Shown in pieces: positions 1-10,376 of a stretch of DNA of 64,000 nt (positions are counted from its first letter, which is position 1; each line of letters starts with the position of its first letter). Origin of the DNA: Astyanax mexicanus (taxonomy: Eukaryota > Chordata > Actinopteri > Characiformes > Acestrorhamphidae). Position numbers and translations under genes: made by a program. Location: positions 27,311,001 through 27,375,000 of the forward strand of contig NC_064416.1 in the NCBI RefSeq assembly GCF_023375975.1. The letters run 5' to 3'. The notes beneath the pieces are model-generated. The model was given only the letters and a program-made list of their open reading frames with translations. It was not told the DNA's origin and ran no database searches.

Positions 1-118
1 TGAAATCATGTACAAAAAATAGAAACAAAAATAAAAACTCTACTGTACTGTAGTGTGAACACAAAAAAGACAGCTTGTTGTATATTTAAATACTAAATAT
101 CTAACAGTGTATCTACAT

Positions 119-175
119 ACTGTATACCAGTTTGGACACACCTTAAATTCAGTGTTTTTCAATTATTTAAAAGAT
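119..175. mobile_element. Tc1/mariner terminal fragment
   Basis: The stretch resembles the outer end of the common fish Tc1 family whose termini read roughly TATACAGTACCAG followed by TTTGGACACACCTT. A fuller copy of the same type lies at 38252-38722. Only one end is visible here and no transposase remains. Confidence 0.45.
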
Positions 176-236
176 TTAATTAGATTACATTAATATTAAT
201 GTCATCCAAAATATGGAGACATTAATATGAAATTAT

Positions 237-562
237 GGTACCACTTTAAAATAAGACTACCTTTATAAAGGGTTTATAAATGGTTTACAATTTGTTTATT
301 AATGGTTATTTATTAGGTTGTAAATGCCTTAAAAATAATTAATAATCAGTTATAACACATACGTAGAAAGGGCAACAATGACCTGTTGTTTGCCAAATAG
401 TGAACCCACAGCTATCTATATTGTTGCCCTTTCTACATATGTGTTATAACTGATTATTAATGATGTTTAGGGCACTTACAACCTAATACGTAATCGTTAA
501 TAAACTAATTGTAAACCATTTATAAACCCTTTTTAAAGGTAGTCTTATTTTAAAGTGGTAGC
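237..562. mobile_element. Foldback MITE, copy 1 (hAT-like)
   Basis: This 326-bp element is almost entirely one inverted repeat. The left arm begins GGTACCACTTTAAAATAAGA and the right arm ends with its complement (first base aside, one mismatch in about 25). The arms run about 145 bp each, with a loop of about 35 bp near 381-416. Flanks are GAAATTAT (229-236) and GAAATTAC (563-570), a 7/8 match that fits an 8-bp target duplication of the hAT superfamily. There is no coding capacity. A second copy of the same length lies at 48173-48498. The hAT assignment rests only on the flank length. Confidence 0.8.
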
Positions 563-1645
563 GAAATTACTGTGTAAAGAAAAAAGTGTTAAACAAAGCA
601 GAATATGTTTTATATTTTATATTTTTCAAACTTAGCATGTCTTGCTAAGATGCCAGATTTTTTTTGACAGCACAGTATTTTTAGTTTAGTTTAGTATCTT
701 AGTGTATCCTCAAGTGCAGTCGCAAAGACTATCAAAAATGTAGTGATAGAAGTAGTAGTAATAGTAGTATATGTAGTATTATGCAGTTTGTATGTAGTAG
801 TAGTAGTGGTAGTAGTAATAGTATAAGCATTACATCACCATATCTATATATATTTTTATTTTATGTGTAGAGTTCATCAATGTAATTATGTTATATATGA
901 TAGATAGTTGTAGTAATGGTGTCCATGTTTTTTTTTTCTAGTAATTGAACTATTTCTTGTGTATTTACTGTGTTTCTTAATAATAAATATTTGCCTAGTT
1001 ATACTTTTTTTTTAATAAGAAAACATATGTAAATCATTGGCTACATGCTAGATGCAGAAATGGAGTCAATATATAACTATTTTAAACTGAATTTGGAATT
1101 TTGGAGACTAAAAAAAGGTTTTGGGAAACACTAAACCTAAAACGTATCAGTAAGTGTACCCCTAGTTGTTTTCTTATGTACCAAAAACTACTAAGACAAC
1201 CAATCAATGTGCTGTACGCTCCAATAGAACTTAGAATAGTAAAATGTGACATTGTGTTGCAATCAGAAAAGTGCTAATTTGACAAATGAACAACTAATTA
1301 TTTTGACAAAATGAATTATTTCTACACAAAATTCCAAGATTTTTTTAGATACCAAGCACATAAAAACTAAACGATTTTAATGACCCATCCATAAGGAAGT
1401 GACACATTCAGTATAAAGAAAACCTATATATCCTCTATAACCTCAAAATCTCTAAAGACATGCTTAAGCATAATGCAATAAAGCTGCCATTTAAAGAAGA
1501 GCATAACCATTGTTTGGCTTCAGTAATATGGTTGTATCACTTCTTGACCTTCCCAGATTGCAGTTTGAAGAAAAGCATTAAAGAAAATTTAAGAAAGGGC
1601 AGAAAATAAAGGCTGCTGTGGAAGCTGGAAATCGATAAGATTATT
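563..1645. other. AT-rich DNA without a recognisable gene
   Basis: Low-complexity AT-rich sequence with T tracts and a TAG/TAA-rich patch at 741-824. I see no coding exon, transposase remnant or RNA gene in it. Confidence 0.6.
741..824. repeat. Imperfect (TAG)n microsatellite
   Basis: Two TAG/TAA-rich runs (about 750-769 and 792-824) are separated by a short unique spacer. Confidence 0.7.
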
Positions 1646-2130
1646 TCAGAACTGCTTGTCTTCTGAAAACATCGGATTTTGTTCGCGTTGGGCGGCGGCG
1701 GGTGACGTCACGTCTGTGTGATGCAAGCAGATCAAACGCGGAGTGATCAAATCTTCAAATGAAGTCATTAACGCTGCACGGTATGGATTCATCTCATCTT
1801 GAGAAAAGGTGGCCTCTCCTCGCCGGGCCTTCTGGGAGATAGAGACGTGCACAATAGCGGTCTCAATCCTGCGCTGTCCGTGAGCTGATCTGACAGCTGA
1901 AAATCGGCGATGAGTCCGTCTCATTCATGCGCGGGGACAATGTGTTAATACAGTTGCTTAGATGCTGATCTTCCCTCAGTGTTCCTGATGGCCCCCTACC
2001 TTTGATGTGTCATGCGCCTTTATTATTGGAACGGAGCCTGATTGTGTGGCTGCAATAAAAAGCCCTTTTAAGTCCACTACGGAACAAAGATGGTAAGTGA
2101 CATTATGCAACAAGAGATTGACCTCTGCTG
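1646..2130. promoter_or_regulatory. CpG-rich candidate regulatory block with CRE and GC box
   Basis: This block is clearly richer in GC and CpG than its flanks. It contains a GC-box-like run (GGGCGGCGGCGGG, 1690-1702) followed immediately by a perfect palindromic CRE, TGACGTCA (1703-1710). Further on, about 1975-2085 is repeat-free mixed sequence of the sort seen in conserved noncoding elements. A 92-codon minus-strand open frame spans the first half but has no recognisable domain. The block could be a promoter, an enhancer or a noncoding-RNA start; the sequence alone does not decide. Confidence 0.4.
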
Positions 2131-2201
2131 ATCCCTGCTAGGGTTTTGGGCTGCGGTGGCTGTGTGTAGGGGTGTGTGTGTGGAGACAGGGGAAAAGGGA
2201 G

Positions 2202-2204
2202 TGA

Positions 2205-2237
<33 letters not shown>

Positions 2238-2242
2238 TGTGT
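2202..2242. repeat. (GT)n microsatellite
   Basis: Nearly pure GT dinucleotides with one AT interruption. It explains the Cys/Val-rich and His/Thr-rich open frames seen on both strands. Confidence 0.95.
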
Positions 2243-2344
2243 AGTAGTAGCAGCCTTGTGTCTGAGTGTCTTTCTTGTGTCTATCTTTCTTATGGGGACA
2301 TGGGAAGACTCCTTAGTCCTCTGCCTGGCCTGCAACAGCTGCTA

Positions 2345-2383
2345 CCTCTCTCTCTCTCTTTCCCTCTGTCTCTCTCTCTCTCG
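2345..2383. repeat. (CT)n microsatellite
   Basis: Interrupted CT dinucleotide run about 100 bp downstream of the GT tract. Confidence 0.9.
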
Positions 2384-2399
2384 TTCTTTTCTTCTTTAC

Positions 2400-3400
2400 A
2401 CAGTACAGAAGAGACCCATATATCATAAAGCAGGCCATGCGGAACGTCTTCCTTTCAAAATTATCAAACACACACATAGATATTACATGACATATAACCG
2501 AATAAACAAATGATCCTGCCGATCTTGAAAAGGATTTCCATTTTCCGAGGTGTAAATGATGCCCTGCGATGTTACTGTTAACCCCACTAATGAGGGTTAT
2601 ACAGCAGGCAAAGGTCAAAACAAAGGGATAATCCTTATACATGATGTTACGCTCTCTCCCTCATTATAAAAGTCACTGAACTGCAGCCCCCCCAATTCCT
2701 TCCATCTACACAGTACATAAATCAATCAGTAGAGCTCAGCTCATGTGCTCTTTTCAGTACTGTAAACTGGGAAGGATGTCTGGGATATAATCATTACAGA
2801 TCAGGAGCCTCCGGGGCCAACAAAAATAACATCTGTCTCCAGACATCCATGAACTTCCAGAGGCCTCTACCTCACAGCTGAACTCCGAAACACTCTGCAG
2901 TCAGGAAACCATCTGATTGTGCATTTAATGAACCCAAAAGTACAGCCGGTGTTATTCCAGCTGTATTTGGAGGCAGGTTCTAAAGTGTATAAACACAAAG
3001 AGTAAATACTGGGCCAGGGCCGTTAAAACGCGAGACTGATTGATCCATTGTGCAGTGACCAGTGCGTGTTCAAATGAGACCTTTACTTTAAGGCCTAATT
3101 ACGCTACCAGGTAAAGCCAAGCGCCCCCAGTCACCAACCTCCTCTCTTCACTGAGTGAGAAAATGGGGAAAAAATAATAAAATAATAATAAGAACAAAAG
3201 AGAAAACCATGCATCGTGATGGATATGATAATATGTGAACGAAAAAAGGATAGCGACACAAACTTCATCCTGTTTCTTTCTTTCTTTTATTGGAGAACAG
3301 AGCTTCTCAATTTCAACCTTTGCCACCCACAGCTTTCGGCCCCTGATTTCATGGAAGATAAATAAATGAACAATCAGTGCATTTTTCCACTGACTAATTC
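2400..3400. other. Repeat-poor spacer, no gene seen
   Basis: Mixed-composition DNA. The part from about 2640 to 3110 is free of recognisable repeats and could be regulatory. The part from about 3160 to 3290 is A-rich and T-rich low-complexity sequence. No exon-like structure was recognised. Confidence 0.4.
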
Positions 3401-3404
3401 CAGG

Positions 3405-4080
3405 AGGGAGTGAGGAGGAGGGGGGAGAGAGAGAGAAAAAAAGAAAAAACAATTAAAAAGCCCTTCTTCTTCCCATCCAGACGATTTCCCACGCATTTCT
3501 TGGCAGAGGATCTCCTGACGATCTCCAGAGGCCTTGCTTCTTTTCCAGTCCGCGAGGAACTTGTCAGGAAAAGATCTACATTTCCCAGAGAGGAGTGTGG
3601 GCGAAAGTGAGAGGAACACAACGAGAGGGAGCAGCAGGGAGGGTTGGTAGTGGTGGTGGGGGTGTGGCCAAAGGAGGGACGGAAAGAAGAAGAAGAAGGG
3701 AAAGAAAGGAAGAGAGAGAAAGAACGATAGAAAGAAATCAAACGAGAGCCTCGTCAGAGCGAGAGACAAAAGTGATGCTGACAGACTTGAGAAGAGAAGA
3801 CGATAAGGAGGGAATGTGCAGATACTCTGACTATCCAGCAGGGAGCAATAGCCACAGGAAGCGGTGGAGGAGAGCGAAACTGAGAGAAAGAGAAGAAAGA
3901 CAGAGCTCTGAATGAAACGAAGGGAGGATGGAAGGGTAGGGTAGGGCCTGGGAAGAAGGAGAACATTCATCGGAAAACCCCGACAAAGCCGCCATCAGCT
4001 GACTTGAGACTCTTGCACTCTTGAGAGCGAGCAAGAGGGAACGCAAGCGAGGGAAGAAAGAAAGAGAACAGCCTTATTAA
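3405..4080. repeat. Purine-rich (GA/GGA) low-complexity tract
   Basis: The plus strand is strongly purine-biased over about 650 bp, with GAG, GAAA and GAAGAAG runs densest at 3410-3445 and 3590-3760. A G-quadruplex-type motif (four GGG runs) lies at 3934-3952. The Leu/Ser/Phe-rich minus-strand frames and Arg/Glu-rich plus-strand frames here, up to 198 codons, follow from the base bias and are not proteins. Confidence 0.75.
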
Positions 4081-4099
4081 AGCCAGTGAAAGAGAAGGA

Positions 4100-4760
4100 T
4101 AGAACGCCATAATCAAGCTATTGTTCTTGTGGCCCTGACCCAAGGGTGCACAAGTGCATGGCTAATCAGTTTAACCTCCCGATACCCGACTTGACTTTTT
4201 GGCACTTTCACATGATCCGCGGATGACAGCCAGTGCCAGCCCCGGCCCCTCTCTCAGGGGTAGAGCACCACAGCTCCATAGCCTGCAGTACAGCAGGGCC
4301 AAAAAGCCCCGACCCCCGGAGCCACCCTGACCTGGCAGGGCACACACCTCTGCCCGAGGGTCCGCCACAAGCCCCCCTCAGACAAAAGCCATCTCTCAGA
4401 CAGCTGCTCACAACCTCTCCAACTGGCACTTCTCTTTTTCCGAGGCACGTCATTATCCTTATTCTAATGAGGGGGTTTTACAGCTTTTGTTTTTGGGATC
4501 GAGCCCGAGTGCTTGTTGTTTGACCCTGCTAGGATGGCCCAGGTCAGCGGCACACTCTACAGGGTCAGGGAAAGTGACAGGAGTGTCAAAACTGATTTGA
4601 AGTGACGGGGCCGAGCAACAGGTTGGACAGATTGGCCCATATTTTTCACTCCCATATTTTCTTTAACAAGACAGGCTTTTGGGGCTGTTTGATGCCTGAT
4701 GACAGCTATTTGAAAAGTGTACTGATTGATTGACATGGAAAAGAAGCTGCATTTTTTTCC
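4100..4760. promoter_or_regulatory. Candidate noncoding regulatory block
   Basis: About 650 bp of repeat-free, GC-moderate sequence between a purine-rich tract and AT-rich DNA. It includes a C-rich stretch at 4225-4390 and a PBX/MEIS-like run TGATTGATTGACA near 4722-4735. Short overlapping frames occur on both strands, none with a known domain. Conservation was not tested. Confidence 0.35.
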
Positions 4761-5355
4761 TTCTTTCTTTTTTAGGCTGAAGCGAAGTTTGGGACCAACA
4801 GCGAGTTGAGTATTATGTTTTGTCTTTCTATCTTTTCCTCTTTCTTCTTCTTCTTCTTTTTTTTCTCGTAGGTGACCTTAGTGGTATGGGAATGCGGCCC
4901 AATGACAACTGGTTTACAAAAGTTTTCCCTTTTCCTTTTATAAGTCTGAAGTCGTGTTACAAAGCGGGACGAAATGGGTATGGAATCTATACATTTTGAC
5001 ACATCTGCCATATGCTACAATGAAAGCTATGAAAGCTATGAAAGTTCAGCATTCTTACATAGAACCATATGTCTGCACCGAAACTTAAGCTGAGAGTCAG
5101 GCGGAGGGTCTTTTCTCACATATAGATATGCTTACCACAAAAAAATGGGGGAAAAGGAATGAGATGATAAATATAACACAGTACTTTCCATCTTAGTACA
5201 GGACATTTATTGTTTAGTAGCAAGAAGTATAGTCCACAAGTGGTCTAACAGACAATGGAATTAATTTTTTTTTTTTTACTTTTTTCATTCTGGCAATTAA
5301 GAACAAATTCACATTTACAATGGCAGTCAGGCAATGCTGGTAAGCACAGGTGTCT
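4761..5355. other. AT- and pyrimidine-rich spacer
   Basis: Contains CTT-rich runs (4830-4866), a short triplicated 11-bp unit (ATGAAAGCT-type, 5019-5045) and T tracts near 5270. No gene is recognised. Confidence 0.5.
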
Positions 5356-5356
5356 G

Positions 5357-5767
5357 TTAACAGTTAGCTGTTGTATCATTGGCTGAGCAATGATGAGGCA
5401 TCAGCAGCAGTTCACCCAGTACTTCTAGTGTTGCATGTGTTGGCCATTGCCAGTGATAGAGGAAGTTCATACAAATGGGATTATAGGTAATTGGTCTAAT
5501 CAATTCTATTAAATTAGAAAATGGAGTAAATAAAGTTTTTTGTAGCACTGAAAGCCAGACCTCTACCTTACGCACAGTGTGTAAGTACAGCTGTAACATA
5601 CATCCACTCCTCAGAGCCTTAAAACCTCTTCTTCTTAACACCTCTTTAAGAGCCACAACCCAATTACCCTCGATGAACACTCCCATCCAAAGCTCCAAAC
5701 CCCGCTGCCAGGTCTTCGCTTCCCATCTCCAGTGGTACGGTCTCCAGCCACCGGCGGACCAGCACAC
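5357..5767 (-). other. Unassigned 136-codon open frame, probably not a gene
   Basis: One of the longest frames here not made of simple repeats. It is rich in Trp and Leu, and the first half is basic. I see no signal peptide, membrane segment, nucleic-acid-binding motif or transposase motif, and no convincing splice context. The same bases also support a 69-codon plus-strand frame. It may be a chance frame in a noncoding block or a remnant of an unknown element. A translated search would settle it. Confidence 0.15.
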
Positions 5768-5779
5768 TTCAGTTTGTCT

Positions 5780-6150
5780 TTATTAAGCAACAAGCAGGTT
5801 TAATCAACGTTGGGGGAAAGCTGTACGCTTTCCTGCCTCTAATGTGCCATTAGGCTCCTTTCGGAGAGACTGGAGTGCTTGTCACCCAGAGTGGAGAAGC
5901 CTGAAGTAATCAATGGTAGTTAAGAACAGTAATTTATCACCGTGCCACAGGCAGGGCTGAGGGGAGGCAGGGACCGGCGCAGGCCGGGGAAGACTGGAAC
6001 GGGACGAGCGAGTGACGTGACGGCCGCGCCGTCGGATGGGTCAGCGCACAATTACTCTTCATCTTGACCGCTGCCAAAGGCCCGGTTCAACAGCACTATT
6101 ATCGGGCTTTATCAATAGCACGGAATTAAAAGTCATTGATTTGTGCATAG
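5780..6150. promoter_or_regulatory. Candidate noncoding regulatory block
   Basis: Repeat-free sequence with a CpG-rich patch at 5960-6040 holding several CGs and a CRE-like TGACGTGA (about 6014-6021). The block ends abruptly at a T-rich run near 6150. It is a candidate enhancer by texture only. Confidence 0.35.
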
Positions 6151-6439
6151 GTGTTTTTTTTTCTCTCTCTTTTTTTTCTGTCTCTGTAGGTCTTTGTTTC
6201 AAACTAAGCAAAAGTAAAGTCAATTCTCCTTAAACTAGGCACTCTGAGAATGCATAGTAATGGATGGAACAAGTATCTTAGTAAATGTAAAGGTCATTTT
6301 GGAATATTGTGTGCATGTTCATTAGTGTTTTAAGCATTCTGTGTTAGATGTGCACAAAATATAAAACAATTTCATTCTATTCTGAGCTGATTCTGTGCTC
6401 CACTGTACTGTATATTGTTTTAGTAGTGTTGTAGTAATG

Positions 6440-7800
6440 GTAGTGTCTTGCTTCCAGGTAAAGATGCTGCTAAAACACACCTGACAAAACCTGAACATTG
6501 AAAAACCTGAACAAAAAGTGAATACAACAGCTGAGACAGGACAAAACAAAAATAAGTTAATAAACAAAAAAGTTGTTAACACAAACATTGTTAACAGTGC
6601 AAGTAGCAGTCATATAACAGTTGAAGATAATGAGCTTGGAAATATAATACAAAAATAATAAGAATCAATAAAATATAATTAATAGTTGGATGCGTTTGTT
6701 ATAGAGGTTAATAGGCAATATCACAAGATTTTATTATAGAATGCAAAATTATGTACACACATTTTTCTAAGCTTATAGTGGATATCCTCTGAAATGGGTT
6801 AAATACAGCAAATTTGAATTAAAATAACTGTATTCAGCATGTGAGATGTATTTGAATAGCAGTTTTTATTAGTTTTTAAGAATCTGCTGCTATTGGAGCA
6901 TTTTGTCTGCATGTAAAGTTATCACAATAAATATTGTATGGTTTTTATTATTTAAAAAGGCAATTTTTAAAACATTCCCGTCTGACATGAATTTAAACTC
7001 CACCACTGATCCAGCACTGATTGCGCTTGAGCCAATCAGTTTTGCTTCCAGGTGAAGATGCTTAAACACACCATTAACTTTTCGGTTCAAAGCCCCAGTT
7101 AATACAACAGCTGAGGCGGGACAGTAAGAAAGAGAGTTTAATACAGACAAACCGTGTTAACAGTGCAAGATAAACAGTCATATAACACATTAAACTGTTA
7201 AAGTGTGCAGCAGAGGGTTTGATGAGAAGTGTGTTTAGTGATAATGATGATAAAAGTTTTGTTTCTAGAAGTTAATAGAGTATGACAAAGATTTATTATA
7301 TTGTGATACATTTTACATACTTTTTATTGCTTATCAATGCTTAAATAACACTAATTAACTGCATGTTTCATTACAAGGAGCTTACCTAGCCCTGTTTAAC
7401 TGGAGGGAGTGGAGTTCTTATGATTAATAAATGCAGTTTATAGGTTTTAGGTATATAAGTTTCAAATCTCACAGTTCGGGCCAAGTAATCTTGATTTCAG
7501 GTGAAAATGCTAAAACACACCATGAATTAAAAGAGAGAGCTAATAAGGGTTTAACCACAAGTGTACAGTAGCTAGTAACAATGAAGATAAAGTAAATCTG
7601 AATTAATAATTGAGTATCGTCTTACTATGGCTTGGTAATATGACAATATTTAATAGTATCTTAATCAATTTTCTTATTGTGCTTATACACTACACATTTT
7701 TGAGCATATCATTGATAGGATGTCATCAGTGCTTAAAACACTGACCAACTAAACACATTCATTTCATTACAAAAACTGAATAGCAGTTTTTAGGAAGATG
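6440..7800. repeat. Diverged local triplication (three about 350-450 bp units)
   Basis: Three related segments follow one another. Each opens with a CTTCCAGGTGAAGATGC-like core followed by TAAAACACAC (near 6451, 7046 and 7495). The first two units then share ACAACAGCTGAG, TAACAGTGCAAG and CAGTCATATAACA. All three continue into AT-rich DNA with a GTTAATAG...ATGACAA...ATTTATTATA-like stretch. Spacing is roughly 595 and 450 bp. The units differ by many substitutions and indels, so the duplication is old. The block ends at the Tc1-derived element at 7801. Confidence 0.6.
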
Positions 7801-8161
7801 TACAGCTCTGGAAAAAATTAAGAGGCCACTTCAGTTTCTGAATCAGTTTCTCTGATTTTGTCATTTATAGGTATATGTTTGAGTAAAATGAACATTGTTT
7901 TATTCTTGTTTTAAGAGTTCAGAAATCAATATTTGGTGTAATAACCCTGGTTTTTAGTCACAGTTTTCATGCGTCTTGGCATGTTCTCCTCCACCAGTCT
8001 TACACACTGCTTTTGGATAACTTTATGCCACTCCTTTGCAAAAACTACAACATTTCAGCTTGATTTGATGGCTTGTGATCATCCATCTTCCTTTCTAATT
8101 TAGTCAAATCAAAGAAACTCTTCATTTTTAAGTGGTCTCTTATTTTTTTTCCATAGTTGTA
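7801..8161 (-). mobile_element. Tc1-derived MITE, family A copy 1
   Basis: Terminal inverted repeats of about 30 bp start TACAGCTCTGGAAAAAATTA on the left, and the right end reads as the complement with a few changes. Both ends carry the TA expected of a Tc1/mariner insertion. The interior is the antisense of the C-terminal end of a Tc1 transposase, with the central part of the family (seen at 49165-49648) deleted. It cannot encode an active protein. Confidence 0.85.
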
Positions 8162-8199
8162 TATGCAACCACTGCTATTTATTTGCATGTACAAATATC

Positions 8200-9010
8200 T
8201 AACTTGTCTTTAAACACTATGATGAATTATTTTTTACCATTTTTTCCAGCCACTTTCACTTACCTTAAAAGAGTAAGCAGTGCTCACAGGAGAGCTGGCC
8301 ATTGGAAGCAGCCTGACAGAAAGCATTGACTCATCAAAACTGCCTGAAAGAAAGCGTAGGGGCTTTAGAGCTAAATGACAGGCATTCAGGGGGCTGAGGC
8401 AAGAGCTAAAGAATGGAACACAACTGCGGTCCAAACCTTTTGTAGACGGAACAAGCCTGCTCAAGAGAAATAAGAGTAAATAGATCTCTTTAGACAATTT
8501 CCATGACAACACCAACACAGGACTTACATTCTTTGTGGGAAATAAAAAAAAAGGAGAAAAAGAACACTGGCTAATCTCAAAGCTAAATCAAAAAATGATG
8601 AAAAAAAGTATGTGCAGGTGACACTGTTTTTCTTTCGAAATTGGCAAGCTTGAAATCATTTTGTTGAAATGTTTATTTATTTATGTAGAATTTCTTATTC
8701 AGAACGAGACATTCTAATAGAGACGCAGCAGGAACCCACTACGATTCTGGTTATAATTCAGTGTATAACACCTCAATAAATCATGCAGGCTATTTCCTGC
8801 ACATTCTGGTGCTGAAGACTCAGATAAAGCACAAAGATAAAGAACAGAAAAAAAAGAAAAAAAAAAAGCATGTTTGCAGCAGATGTCAGCGGCATGTCAT
8901 AAAGAGCCAAGATCCCAAGAGGACCCATCCTGGAACTATCAGGATAGCTGTAAATGTGTGGAGGACCTAAAAGACATGCCTGAGATTTTGCTACAGCGCA
9001 CAACAGCATT
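8200..9010. other. Repeat-poor spacer with possible regulatory DNA
   Basis: The stretches 8255-8520 and 8860-9000 are mixed-composition and repeat-free. Between them lie A-rich low-complexity runs (8546-8610, 8845-8870). No exon or RNA gene was recognised. Confidence 0.35.
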
Positions 9011-9014
9011 ATCA

Positions 9015-9345
9015 TCTATAATAGGAACCAAGTGATTTGTTGCCCCCAACCTCTTGATGCGCAACCACAGGGACAGAGGTGACCCCTCTGTCTGCATAGC
9101 GTGCGCTGGCTGTTGGTGTGTAAATTGCCCAAAGAAAAGAGAGGGTCAATTTTTGGAGCACGTCGGTTAATGGACTTAATTTTAGCCCTGTTGCTTCCTT
9201 CCCCGCCGCGGATGCAGTTGTTTGCTCGACTTAATTCGGATTGTAAAGCCGGCTGAGCGCGAGTAACGCGTGGAGGTATTGTCTGAAAATGCCCTGCGCA
9301 GAGTCCGGCGCAAAGCAAGAAGAGTGAACTCCGAAAAAAAAAAAA
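9015..9345. promoter_or_regulatory. Candidate noncoding regulatory block
   Basis: GC-moderate, repeat-free sequence with a CpG cluster at 9200-9310 (CCGCCGCGG, GAGCGCGAG, ACGCG). It is bounded by a poly-A run at about 9334. No domain is seen in the short frames on either strand. Confidence 0.35.
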
Positions 9346-9417
9346 AGAAATGATGTCCAGCAATTACCCACAAATCATAGTGCACATGAATGGTCAGAGC
9401 CAGAGGTGGAAGAGCAA

Positions 9418-9480
9418 TGAAGGAGGGGAGGAGGAGGAGGAGGAGGAAAGGGAGAGAGAGAGAGAAAAAAAGGAAAAGTT
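9418..9480. repeat. (GGA)n/(GA)n low-complexity tract
   Basis: A run of GAGGAGGAGG, then GAGAGA and A-rich sequence, which accounts for the Glu/Lys-rich frame. Confidence 0.85.
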
Positions 9481-9504
9481 GAAGGGGGTCCAAAAAAAGA
9501 ATAA

Positions 9505-9790
9505 GAAAAATTTCAATTTCACAAGCATTATTATTTTCATTAATCATAAGGCCTGCCATCAAGCCCTATCCTTATGCCTTAGCTGGAGATCTATTATACG
9601 CTCCATTTAGTCTCGGCCATATTACCTCATATGTTTTCCCGGCCGACCAAATAAGACTTAAGAGATAAAACAATTTACTGTTCATTATGAGCCGTGTCAT
9701 AGGAATCAATCTATTAACCTGCGTTAACTAGACCGGAGGGGGGGGTGCCGAGAGGCCGCCGCATGCTTGATGGGAGAGAGAAATGGATAT
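9505..9790. promoter_or_regulatory. Candidate conserved noncoding element
   Basis: About 280 bp of repeat-free DNA between a GA-rich tract and a C-rich tract. It holds homeodomain-type TTAATCATAA, inverted CGGCCATA and CCGGCCGACC patches, and a tail with GATAAAAC. The texture is that of vertebrate conserved noncoding elements, but no alignment was possible. Confidence 0.4.
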
Positions 9791-9839
9791 TTATCTATTG
9801 AACGTCCATGATCATAAAGAGGTGTGGGCATTTAATAGT

Positions 9840-9922
9840 GCCCCCCCCCACCCCTCCCACCCCTCCCTTACACCAACCCCAACCCTGCTACCACACACAC
9901 ACACATACATACATACACACAC
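9840..9922. repeat. C-rich tract with minus-strand G4 motif, then (CA)n
   Basis: Runs of C separated by single A or T bases at 9841-9868 form a G-quadruplex pattern on the minus strand (at least four runs of three or more G with short loops). A (CA)n stretch with CATA interruptions follows at 9892-9922. Confidence 0.8.
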
Positions 9923-9924
9923 CT

Positions 9925-10320
9925 CCCTCTCTGCCAAACTCTCCTGTTCCCATCCCGAACTCCCCACCTCGGTGGATGGCTTTATTTTCCCAGTGGCCAA
10001 TGCGCCCTCCTCTCGCCTCCACGCAGCCCCTGACCTGTGAAAGATTCTAACAAATTAGCTTCTATTGTGGAGCCAAAGGTGCCATCAATGAGGGGACGCT
10101 CGGCTGAGCCTAAAGTATGATGGGAGAGCGCAGGCGGCAGAGCAAAGACCCCTGACGTGATTGAATTAACCCTTTGTGGGGAACGGGCCAGTATGAAGAA
10201 GAGAAAGGCCTATTTTTTTTCTTTCTCTCTCCTTATAGAACAGGTGCCTGGGCCTACAAGCTTAAATCAAGCTTTTTCAAACCGGACTGTTGTTGAAGCC
10301 CTGTTCACAAACAATGTTAA
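9925..10320. promoter_or_regulatory. Candidate noncoding regulatory block
   Basis: Repeat-free mixed sequence with GC above the local average, including AGGGGACGCTCGGCTGAGCC near 10092 and CTGACGTGATTGAATTAACC near 10152. No exon is recognised. Confidence 0.35.
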
Positions 10321-10323
10321 ATG

Positions 10324-10329
<6 letters not shown>

Positions 10330-10354
<25 letters not shown>

Positions 10355-10356
10355 TC
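10330..10356. repeat. (TA)n microsatellite
   Basis: Pure TA dinucleotides preceded by an A run. Confidence 0.95.
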
Positions 10357-10376
10357 AAAAAATACTACTGACCAAT

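Noticed and set aside
3374..3970. 198-codon minus-strand frame
   Set aside because: Its Phe/Leu/Ser/Pro-rich composition comes from the purine-rich plus strand. Several frames on both strands are open at once, as expected from base bias.
4830..4871. Polypyrimidine tract followed by TCGTAG, resembling a 3' splice site
   Set aside because: No open exon with a matching donor follows; CTT-rich runs commonly mimic acceptors.
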